In this document: one piece after another, positions 1 through 5,375 of the stretch
Numbering within the stretch: position 1 is the stretch's first letter
Layout of the letters: each line of letters starts with the position of its first letter
Program-made: the position numbers and the translations under genes
Notes under the pieces: model-generated
Databases searched by the model: none
What the model was told of the DNA's origin: nothing
What the model saw: the letters and a program-made list of their open reading frames with translations, nothing else
Assembly: GCA_016195585.1 (NCBI GenBank)
Contig: JACPZJ010000110.1
Location: 1-5,934 of the forward strand
Length of the DNA: 5,934 nucleotides
Direction of reading: 5' to 3'
Source of the DNA: Nitrospirota bacterium
GTDB taxonomy: Bacteria > Nitrospirota > CAKKRA01 > 9FT-COMBO-42-15

Positions 1-1
1 C

Positions 2-1423
2 AGCATGGTTGAAAAACCGTGCCTTACAGAGGAACTGGTATTAGAACTTGCAAGAGAGGCCGCTGCAATTGAAAGATACTTCAGAAAACCACAGGACATT
101 GAATGGGCAATTGACAGGGACGGAAGGATTTTTATTTTACAGGCGAGACCATTAAGGATTTCAGAAAATCAGGGTCAAGGGGCAAGGGTCAAAAATCAAA
201 AAATCTCCGAAGGAAAATTAAAAACAGTGCTGATGAAAGATAAAGGCATAGTTGTTCAAAGGGGTGCTGTTGCAGGCAGGGTCTTTATTTTAAAGCACAT
301 GGATGAACTAAATAATTTTCCTAAAGGAGCTGTCCTCGTGGCAAGGAATGACTCTTCTAATTTCATAAAGGTTATGCCCTATGCCTCCGCAATTATAACG
401 GATATCGGAACACCCACAAGCCACATGGCAGCATTATGCAGGGAATTCAGGATTCCGACAGTAGTTAATACAGCCAATGCCACTCATGTCCTCAAACACG
501 GACAGGAGATCACAGTCGCTGCCGATGAAGGAAATATAACTATTTATGATGGGATTTCAGAAGAACTCCTGAAACAGGCTGACATAGGTCCTGTGAGGAT
601 GGAAGAACTCTATGAATTCAGGAAAAAAAGATATATCCTCAGGTATATATCACCTCTGAATCTCATTGACCCATTATCCGATAACTTCACGCCTGAAGGA
701 TGCAAAACCATGCACGATATCCTCAGATTCATTCACGAAAAGGCTGTTACCGAGCTTATTGAGAGTGCGAGATACGGAATAAAGGGGCACGTGGCTGTGA
801 GGCTGGATTTGCCTATACCTGCAGGGATTGTTGTTATTGATATAGACGGCGGGCTTGATATTGCAAAGGATAAAAAGGTTGCCACTATTGATAGGGTTTT
901 ATCCATTCCGCTCAAGGCTCTTATCAAAGGCATGACGCACCCTGGGGTATGGCATTCAGATATGGTGCCGCTCAGGATGCACGATCTTATCACGGGTATG
1001 ATGAGGGCGCCGGATGTCACTGCTGATAACTATGCAGAAAATCATCTGGCCATTGCATCAAGGGAATATCTTAATCTGAGCCTGAGATTCGGCTACCACT
1101 TTAATATGCTGGATTGCTACTGTAGTGAAAATGCGAGAAATAACCACATATATTTCCGCTTCGTTGGGGGCGCCGCTGATATTGTAAAACGTTCAAGGAG
1201 GGTTGAGCTTATCTCCCTCATTCTAAAGGAATATGGTTTTAACATCAAGACAAAGGGAGACCTTATCATTGCGAGGCTTGCAGGGCTCAGGCAGGAGGAG
1301 ATAGAGAAAATACTTGACTATCTGGGCAGGCTGATTGCCTATACAAGGCAGATGGATGCCATGCTCCATGATGACAGCGCAGTTGAACGTTATGCAAGGA
1401 ACTTCATGGAAGGGAAATATTAG
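2..1423 (+). CDS. PEP-synthase-like phosphotransfer protein, C-terminal part (5' end outside window)
   Basis: The frame is open to the left edge, so the ATG at position 5 is probably internal. Residues are counted from that ATG. Residues about 20-50 match the end of the PEP synthase/PPDK ATP-grasp domain (DIEWAIDRDGRIFILQARP). Residues about 80-182 are the swivelling phosphohistidine domain, with GTPTSHMAALCRE around 135-147 and the expected phosphorylated histidine at H140. In known members ATP charges this histidine and the phosphate passes to a substrate. The last 280 or so residues show no PEP/pyruvate TIM-barrel signature that I recognise, so this is not a standard PEP synthase and the acceptor is unknown. 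The C-terminal part has conserved-looking stretches such as KGMTHPGVW and YFRFVGG. The linker at 54-70 is low complexity. The stop is TAG at 1421-1423. Nucleotides 870-928 recur exactly inside the next gene. The ATP-grasp and His-domain assignment is firm; the substrate is not. Confidence 0.85.
   Translation, partial: SMVEKPCLTEELVLELAREAAAIERYFRKPQDIEWAIDRDGRIFILQARPLRISENQGQGARVKNQKISEGKLKTVLMKDKGIVVQRGAVAGRVFILKHMDELNNFPKGAVLVARNDSSNFIKVMPYASAIITDIGTPTSHMAALCREFRIPTVVNTANATHVLKHGQEITVAADEGNITIYDGISEELLKQADIGPVRMEELYEFRKKRYILRYISPLNLIDPLSDNFTPEGCKTMHDILRFIHEKAVTELIESARYGIKGHVAVRLDLPIPAGIVVIDIDGGLDIAKDKKVATIDRVLSIPLKALIKGMTHPGVWHSDMVPLRMHDLITGMMRAPDVTADNYAENHLAIASREYLNLSLRFGYHFNMLDCYCSENARNNHIYFRFVGGAADIVKRSRRVELISLILKEYGFNIKTKGDLIIARLAGLRQEEIEKILDYLGRLIAYTRQMDAMLHDDSAVERYARNFMEGKY
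870..928 (+). repeat. 59-bp exact direct repeat, copy 1 (probable source copy)
   Basis: This segment is identical to 1850-1908, 980 bp downstream in the same orientation. It encodes the stretch KKVATIDRVLSIPLKALIK of the PEP-synthase-like protein and flows naturally into KGMTHPGVW. That makes this the native copy and the downstream one the transplant. The flanking bases differ at both ends (869 g versus 1849 t; 929 g versus 1909 a), which fixes the repeat limits. Confidence 0.95.
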
Positions 1424-1482
1424 ATTTAATTGAGAATCAAGGATAGAATTAGAATTGTGGGGAGGGAGATGCTTTTTATGTA

Positions 1483-1511
1483 TTGATAAGTGTTTCTTAA
1501 AGTGGTATAAG
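1483..1511 (+). promoter_or_regulatory. Putative sigma-70 promoter for the DUF202/antiporter/usp group
   Basis: TTGATA at 1483-1488 and TATAAG at 1506-1511 are separated by exactly 17 bases. Each hexamer matches the sigma-70 consensus at 5 of 6 positions. The element lies in the only sizeable gap (1424-1578) upstream of the DUF202 start at 1579, and predicts transcription from about 1518. I saw no convincing terminator for the upstream gene in this gap, so read-through is also possible. Confidence 0.45.
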
Positions 1512-1578
1512 TGGAGTTAAAAAGAGGATTGCAGATGAGCCATCAGTGGAAAATAAAAGGATAGATAAATAGTCTAAA

Positions 1579-1980
1579 ATGCATGAGATAATGGAGGATA
1601 AAAAATCCCGAAAAGTTAGCAACCGCCGTGTCCACATGGCCAATGAGAGGACATTCCTTGCGTGGATAAGGACGAGCATAGGGATAATGGCCTTTGGCTT
1701 CGTTGTTGAGAAATTCGCACTATTCCTTAAACAGTTATCCTATTTTTTGGGGAAAGAGGTTGTCCCTCCTCCACGCGGATATTCATCAGTCTTTGGAATT
1801 TTTCTTGTTGGCCTCGGCGCATTAATGGGTATGCTTGCATTTATCAGATATAAAAAGGTTGCCACTATTGATAGGGTTTTATCCATTCCGCTCAAGGCTC
1901 TTATCAAAATTTATATTTCTATTTTTATTAGTACCATTATCTCCTGCCTTTGCAGGGGAGGGGATTCAGAATATTGGTGA
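1579..1980 (+). CDS. DUF202 (YidH-like) inner membrane protein, C-terminus replaced by foreign sequence
   Basis: The open frame codes for 133 residues. Residues about 16-90 look like the DUF202 family of small membrane proteins of unknown function: the signature ANERTFLAWIRTSIGIMAFG at 21-40 opens the first membrane segment, and SVFGIFLVGLGALMGMLAF at 70-88 forms the second, ending in IRYKK. The family normally continues into a short charged loop and a third membrane segment. Here residues 91-110 are instead encoded by the exact copy of the PEP-synthase-like gene. Residues 111-133 are an out-of-frame reading of the antiporter signal peptide, ending at TGA 1978-1980. The protein has therefore lost its natural C-terminus and is probably non-functional. 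The start is uncertain: ATG 1579 and ATG 1591 are both possible, and neither has a strong, well-spaced ribosome site (AAGGAT near 1557 is far away). Confidence 0.75.
   Translation: MHEIMEDKKSRKVSNRRVHMANERTFLAWIRTSIGIMAFGFVVEKFALFLKQLSYFLGKEVVPPPRGYSSVFGIFLVGLGALMGMLAFIRYKKVATIDRVLSIPLKALIKIYISIFISTIISCLCRGGDSEYW
1850..1908 (+). repeat. 59-bp exact direct repeat, copy 2 (transplanted into the DUF202/antiporter junction)
   Basis: This is identical to 870-928 and lies in the same codon phase (both begin at the second base of a codon). It is fused on the left to the DUF202 codons for IRYKK and on the right to AAATTTATATTTC, the start of the antiporter signal peptide. DUF202 proteins often carry RYKKV at this point, so the first 10-12 bases (ATAAAAAGGTTG) may have been shared already and served as microhomology for the left junction. 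AAA may have done so on the right. Confidence 0.95.
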
Positions 1981-3104
1981 AACGCTTCCTCTTTACAGTG
2001 CAATACCTTTTGTTGGGATGCTTTTATCAATTGCCCTTTTCCCGCTTCTTGCGCCAAAGTTCTGGCACCATGATTGCCTTGGGGACATTTTTGGCCTCAT
2101 GGATGGGGACGACAGGGGCGTCAATGTTATTAATCCGCCCATTTTTAAGGGCCAATGCCCATAGAAAAAACAGGGCTTTTATGGTTGTATTTTTTATATT
2201 CCTTGTTGCCAATATCGGAGGCGCGCTGACGCCTTTAGGCGACCCGCCATTATTTTTAGGTTTTTTACGCAAGGTGCCCTTTTTCTGGACATTTAAGCTT
2301 ATACCACATATGATAGTAGCATCTGTAATAATTCTGGCCATATATTTTGCCCTTGATACATATTTTTATAAAAAAGAGGAGATTAAAGCCCCTCTAAATG
2401 ACAATACCAAGGAGCCATTAAGGCTTGATGGTACGGTTAATTTTATATTCCTAACAGGCATTGTCTTTGCTGTTCTTTTGAGCGGCGTAGTAAACTGGGG
2501 CGAGGTATCCATTTTAGGCGTTCATAGAAGCGTGCAGGATGTTGTCAGGGATGGACTTTTAATTTTGATGTCAATCCTTTCCATAGTATTTACAAATAGA
2601 AAGGTCAGGGAGGACAATGCCTTTACATGGTCACCTATAGAGGAAGTGGCTATCCTTTTTATAGGCATATTCCTCACCATGCTGCCATGCCTTAAGATGC
2701 TACAGGCAGGGCCAAAGGGTGAACTTGCTTTTATCATTGCCACTGTAAGGGAGCCTGCGCATTATTTCTGGATAACTGGCGCTCTATCTTCTTTTCTTGA
2801 TAATGCGCCTACATACCTTACCTTTTTAAATACTGCACTCGGCGCATTCTTCCCTGGGGTTGCTGAAACAGAGGCAGTTCAGATGCTCATCAAGGAGCAC
2901 CCTATTTATCTGAAGGCAATCTCTACTGGCGCTGTATTTTATGGGGCAGTTACCTATATTGGCAATGCCCCGAACTTTATGGTCAGGTCTATTGCAGAGG
3001 AGTCAGGCACGCCAATGCCAAGCTTTTTCGGGTATATGATAAAATATTCATTGCCAATATTGATGCCAGTTTTTATCCTGATAACACTTATTTTCTTTAG
3101 ATAA
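1907..3104 (+). pseudogene. NhaD-family Na+/H+ antiporter, start lost, internal deletion with frameshift
   Basis: The antiporter is read in two frames. From 1907 one frame gives KFIFLFLLVPLSPAFAGEG, a signal-peptide-like start, then IPFVGMLLSIALFPLLAPKFWHH, up to about 2071. Family sequence resumes in another frame at about 2064 (GTFLASWMGTTGASMLLIRP) and runs to TAA 3102-3104. It includes the hallmark stretches GGALTPLGDPPLFLGFL, SSFLDNAPTYLTFLNTA and GNAPNFMVRSIAEESG. From family knowledge, about 70 residues (two or so membrane helices) normally lie between FWHH and the GTxLASWxGTTGAS stretch, so this is a deletion as well as a frame change. No initiator ATG precedes KFIFLF: the in-frame ATG at 1835 lies inside DUF202 sequence. 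A downstream open frame from 1950 to 3104 would be called by gene finders, but its first 38 residues are the antiporter read out of frame. ATG 2070 is the first Met of real family sequence. An intact protein would exchange Na+ for H+ across the inner membrane. Confidence 0.8.
2066..2071 (+). other. Deletion junction in the antiporter gene with CACCAT microhomology
   Basis: TTCTGGCACCATGATTGCC at 2060-2078 can be read both as the end of FWHH (cac cat) and as the start of the downstream frame (..c acc atg att gcc). Intact relatives usually have an NT.. or GT.. stretch just before LASWxGTTG, so the CACCAT six-mer fits a join between two formerly separate CACCAT sites. The junction position is inferred from the protein family, not from an alignment. 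Confidence 0.6.
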
Positions 3105-3108
3105 GGAG
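3103..3108 (+). promoter_or_regulatory. Ribosome binding site of the universal stress gene, overlapping the antiporter stop
   Basis: AAGGAG lies 7 bases before ATG 3116. Its first two bases are the last two of the antiporter TAA (3102-3104), which suggests the two genes are translationally coupled. Confidence 0.8.
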
Positions 3109-3115
3109 ATATTCC

Positions 3116-4003
3116 ATGAAGATAGAAAGATTACTTTTCCCAACAAAATTTAGCGAGCTTGACTTCAATTCCTTGGAGTCTCTGCTCATGCTTAAAAATG
3201 TCGGGCTCAGGGAGATTATATTTTATCATGTAATACCACGAGAGGAAGTAGGCTTTGTGCCCTATGGAGGCTATCTTAAAGAAGAAGAGGAGAGGATAAG
3301 AGAAGAGGCGAGGATAAGGTTTGAGGATTGGCAGAAGGCATTAGCTGACAAAGGTATAAATAGCAAGATAATAATAGAGGTTGGCGAGCCTGTTCCAAAC
3401 ATATTAAAGATAGCAGAAAAAGAGAGGGTCAATCTTATAGTGGTTGGCAAAAAGAAAAAATTAGGCCATGACGGGCATTTTATTGGTTCACATACCCTTC
3501 AGATTATAACAAGAAGCAATATCCCTACATTAGTGAGCAAATATATGGTTCAGTTTGAACGGGAAGGCGAGATCGTAACACGCACAAATGATGATATATT
3601 TAAACGGCCTATCCTCGCAACAGACTGGTCAGAGCCTTCGGAAAGGGCATTAAACTTACTCATCTCACTTAACGGTCTTGTTGAAAAGGCATTCGTATGT
3701 CATACCATTGGTGTTAAGATTGTAAAGTCCATTGATAAAACAGAGTTGCATCGCATAGAAAAAGAGAGCAAGGAAAGGCTTGAGAAATATTGTGAGAGAT
3801 TAAAATCTGCTGGTATATCTGCAGAGTCTCATCTTGGGGCTGGCAGAACCACACTGGAGGTTATAAGGATATCAAGGGATGTAAATGCAAGTATGATTAT
3901 TATGGGAACTACAGGCAAAGACCGCCTTCATGAACTCTGGCTGGGAAGCGTCTCCCATCGTGTTTCAGCAATGTCTGAATTACCCACACTGCTTGTGCCA
4001 TAA
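3116..4003 (+). CDS. Tandem-domain universal stress protein (UspA family)
   Basis: The 295 residues form two UspA folds of about 145 residues each, the usual size for a tandem Usp. Each domain opens with the typical first strand (IERLLFPTKFSE at 3-14; KRPILATDWSEPSERAL at 163-179). Each ends with the family's last strand (IPTLVS 136-141; LPTLLVP 289-295). The second domain keeps the complete ATP-binding pattern G-2x-G-9x-G-S at G264, G267 and G277-S278. In the first domain the glycine loop is altered (GKKKKLGHDGHFIGSH from 111), so only the second domain is predicted to bind ATP well. The protein is cytoplasmic. The start at 3116 is fixed by an AAGGAG site overlapping the antiporter stop, so the two genes form an operon. 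Usp proteins next to ion transporters often act as stress or nucleotide sensors, but a regulatory link here is inference. Confidence 0.9.
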   Translation: MKIERLLFPTKFSELDFNSLESLLMLKNVGLREIIFYHVIPREEVGFVPYGGYLKEEEERIREEARIRFEDWQKALADKGINSKIIIEVGEPVPNILKIAEKERVNLIVVGKKKKLGHDGHFIGSHTLQIITRSNIPTLVSKYMVQFEREGEIVTRTNDDIFKRPILATDWSEPSERALNLLISLNGLVEKAFVCHTIGVKIVKSIDKTELHRIEKESKERLEKYCERLKSAGISAESHLGAGRTTLEVIRISRDVNASMIIMGTTGKDRLHELWLGSVSHRVSAMSELPTLLVP

Positions 4004-4057
4004 ATTACTCCCTTTACCTCACAAATGTAGGGACATGCCATGACATCTTCCTACTAC

Positions 4058-4708
4058 TTACCACCTTAATATTGTAACCCCGACCTTAATCTCGTTCTTG
4101 CTCATTGTCATATACGCAGGGATATCGGTTTTATAATAAGCCCTGTATATGGTATATAGAGAATGAACTACCAAAAATGTACAAACATAGTCCCTATCAA
4201 GGCCTGCCTTGTCCATCATCTCTATATCACCGTAATTGTCATGTGGTTTCATTATACCATCACTTACTACATATAAGAGGGCATTTACAACATTAAATGT
4301 GAGTATGCCGATTACATATTCACTGTCCTTTGGGATGCTCTTGCTGTTTAAGATTATCTCTGATGATAATACTTGCGAGCCTAAGCCGGCAGAGGCGAGC
4401 TCATATCTTTCGCTTTCAGATGTATTGTTTGATGTTACCCATGTGCTTCCAAAACCCTTCTTCCACTTAAATGGCGTTCCATTGACCTCTGCTACTGCTT
4501 GATGTGATGCCTCATGGATCACATAACCGCTGCCAACCCCAAGTGCAAATTTTAGATAATCAAAAGGGTAGGCATGTTTTGGTGTTAAAAGAATTATAAC
4601 TGTTAAAAGGAGTAAGCTGATTAAACCCTTTAACATTGATGAAGAATAGGTCATATAAGTCCTACATGACATATTCCTCCTATGATTCTTTAATCCTGAC
4701 CTTTTCAT
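4058..4708 (-). CDS. Membrane protein with HExxH motif, unknown family
   Basis: This encodes a 216-residue protein that I do not recognise. Residues about 26-42 form a strongly hydrophobic segment (LKGLISLLLLTVIILL) followed by TPKHAYPFD, which looks like a signal peptide or anchor with a possible cut after A46. A second apolar stretch at 53-73 contains HEASH at 65-69, followed by QAVAEVNG. This resembles the HExxH zinc site and following helix of membrane metallopeptidases such as M50. The usual M50 Asp motif (a PxxPLDGG type) is absent; D150, H156 and D157 are possible third ligands. Further hydrophobic stretches lie at 132-149 and 174-190. ATG 4708 is chosen for its AGGAGG site. That gives a long 25-residue lead, and M13 at 4672 also follows an AGGAGG, though only 3 bases away. 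The gene starts 20 bp after the pseudo-receiver gene and is probably co-transcribed from the sigma-54 promoter. Peptidase activity is speculative. Confidence 0.75.
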   Translation of the reverse strand: MKRSGLKNHRRNMSCRTYMTYSSSMLKGLISLLLLTVIILLTPKHAYPFDYLKFALGVGSGYVIHEASHQAVAEVNGTPFKWKKGFGSTWVTSNNTSESERYELASAGLGSQVLSSEIILNSKSIPKDSEYVIGILTFNVVNALLYVVSDGIMKPHDNYGDIEMMDKAGLDRDYVCTFLVVHSLYTIYRAYYKTDIPAYMTMSKNEIKVGVTILRW

Positions 4709-4714
4709 TTTATT

Positions 4715-4720
4715 CCTCCT
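4715..4720 (-). promoter_or_regulatory. Ribosome binding site of the HExxH membrane protein gene
   Basis: AGGAGG on the minus strand lies 6 bases before ATG 4708, in the 20-bp gap after the upstream stop (4729-4731). It supports the 4708 start over the internal Met codons. Confidence 0.75.
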
Positions 4721-4728
4721 TCTCCTTG

Positions 4729-5118
4729 TTACACAGAGACTTCATGGTTTCTAAAATATGATTCAATCCTCTCTATTACCTCTTTGAAACTAAAGGGCTT
4801 TTCCATAACATCAAGCCCATTTAAACCGTTGATCTTTTTGATTACCTCTAAATCATCCTCAGCTGTTGTGAAGATTGGCAGGATGTTGTGATGGTTAAAG
4901 TTTCTTAATGCAGAAAGAAGGTTCTTGCGAAGAATCTCAGGTATTTCAAGGCTGATAATTGCAACATTACTAACATTCAGCCATTGATTGATTTGTGATA
5001 GCTCTAAGGTTTTTTCAAAATCCTGAACCTCAATAATAATGAACCCTCTCTTTTCAAGGAGATTCCTTATCCCCTTTCTGAGTCTTGGATTATTTTCTAC
5101 AAGTAAGATTCTTTTCAT
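4729..5118 (-). CDS. Stand-alone receiver-like protein lacking the phosphoacceptor Asp
   Basis: The 129 residues have the length and layout of a single CheY-like receiver domain with no output domain. MKRILLVENNPRLRKGIRNLLEKRG opens strand 1 and helix 1. The third strand reads VAIISLEIP (53-60), where a normal receiver has the phosphorylated Asp (DLxMP type); here that position is S56. The acidic pocket is also reduced to E8-N9 instead of two acids. The switch residue T84/T85 (PIFTTAED) and the lysine K107 (MEKPF) remain. The fold is therefore kept but phosphorylation at the usual site is not expected, so this is a pseudo-receiver that probably works by protein contact. An in-frame extension upstream to 5211 exists, but ATG 5118 is chosen because it has AGGAGG 8 bases upstream and the extension would span the sigma-54 promoter. 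It is the first gene of a probable two-gene operon with the HExxH protein. Confidence 0.8.
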   Translation of the reverse strand: MKRILLVENNPRLRKGIRNLLEKRGFIIIEVQDFEKTLELSQINQWLNVSNVAIISLEIPEILRKNLLSALRNFNHHNILPIFTTAEDDLEVIKKINGLNGLDVMEKPFSFKEVIERIESYFRNHEVSV

Positions 5119-5126
5119 CTTTCTAT

Positions 5127-5132
5127 CCTCCT
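5127..5132 (-). promoter_or_regulatory. Ribosome binding site that fixes the receiver start
   Basis: AGGAGG on the minus strand lies 8 bases before ATG 5118. It falls within the roughly 24-base leader predicted from the sigma-54 promoter, and argues against the longer in-frame start at 5211. Confidence 0.8.
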
Positions 5133-5152
5133 GCCTTCTGACAAGAAGATAT

Positions 5153-5168
5153 TGCGAAGGGTCTGCCA
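5153..5168 (-). promoter_or_regulatory. Sigma-54 (-24/-12) promoter of the pseudo-receiver operon
   Basis: The minus strand reads TGGCAGACCCTTCGCA, against the sigma-54 consensus TGGCAC-N5-TTGCA. The invariant GG and GC are present with the required 10 bases between them, and TGGCA matches fully. The main deviation is C for T just before the -12 GC. Transcription is predicted to begin near 5142, giving a 24-base leader that contains the ribosome site at 5127-5132 and then ATG 5118. A sigma-54 activator is encoded immediately upstream on the same strand, which makes a chance match less likely. Confidence 0.7.
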
Positions 5169-5260
5169 GTTTCAGGTTTTTGGGGTTTGCAAAAAAGGCT
5201 TGTAAAATCAATAAGATATAGAGATTGTTAAATTAGGGAGTTATTAAAAGAAGAGAAAAG

Positions 5261-5278
5261 TGTGATGCAACAGTCACA
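5261..5278. promoter_or_regulatory. Inverted repeat TGTGA-N8-TCACA, candidate activator site 1
   Basis: TGTGATGCAACAGTCACA is an 18-bp inverted repeat centred about 128 bases upstream of the predicted sigma-54 start, in the usual range for an enhancer-binding protein. The same architecture recurs at 5347-5364. The spacer is 8 bases, not the 6 of a CRP site, so CRP/FNR binding is less likely than binding by the Fis-type helix-turn-helix of the adjacent regulator. Confidence 0.55.
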
Positions 5279-5346
5279 AAAAGCGGGGTGATTCTGTTCA
5301 GAGGAAAAAAGTCTTATAATTTCAAAAGGTTGTAAAAGGTTTTGAG

Positions 5347-5364
5347 TGTGATGAAAAAATCACA
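5347..5364. promoter_or_regulatory. Inverted repeat TGTGAT-N6-ATCACA, candidate activator site 2
   Basis: TGTGATGAAAAAATCACA has perfect 6-bp arms and shares TGTGATG and TCACA with site 1, 86 bp away (about eight helical turns). It is centred about 214 bases upstream of the predicted start. Its right arm also serves as the distal arm of the terminator-like hairpin at 5354-5375. A further half site TGTGAT lies at 5369-5374. Confidence 0.5.
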
Positions 5365-5375
5365 GGGCTGTGATT
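5354..5375 (-). terminator. Probable Rho-independent terminator of the enhancer-binding protein gene
   Basis: On the minus strand AATCACAG-CC-CTGTGATT (effectively a 7-bp stem with a GCCC loop) is followed by TTTT, giving six T in a row with the stem end. The stem begins inside the TAA stop (5374-5376). The stem is short and only moderately GC-rich, so termination may be partial. It shares an arm with candidate activator site 2. Confidence 0.5.

Noticed and set aside
733..1020. Minus-strand open frame inside the PEP-synthase-like gene, and similar antisense frames at 2027-2341, 2522-2743 and 4236-4502
   Set aside because: They lie wholly opposite well-supported genes and show no recognisable protein features.
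1950..2069. The start of the long open frame beginning at 1950 as the true antiporter N-terminus
   Set aside because: Residues 1-38 of that frame are the antiporter signal peptide and first helix region read out of frame. Real family sequence in this frame begins only at about 2064.
4027..4054. GTAGG...CCTAC between the convergent genes as a terminator
   Set aside because: Five-base arms with an 18-base loop and no T run on either strand; too weak to call.
5175..5200. A second sigma-54-like site around the minus-strand TTTTTTGCA
   Set aside because: The bases at the -24 GG position are CA, so the essential element is missing.
5119..5211. A 31-residue N-terminal extension of the receiver-like protein
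   Set aside because: It would cover the sigma-54 promoter and the AGGAGG site, and receiver domains begin at the KRILLVE strand; ATG 5118 fits better.
5261..5278. TGTGA..TCACA as a CRP or FNR site
   Set aside because: The arms are 8 bases apart instead of 6 and TTGAT-type FNR arms are absent. An adjacent sigma-54 activator explains two copies better.
5292..5320. Plus-strand TATAAT at 5315-5320 as a promoter
   Set aside because: The -35 at the right distance (TTCTGT) is poor, and no plus-strand gene follows.
5324..5342. Short tandem AAAAGGTTGTAAAAGGTT in the control region
   Set aside because: Only two 8-base units in AT-rich DNA with no pairing or matching copies elsewhere; likely chance.
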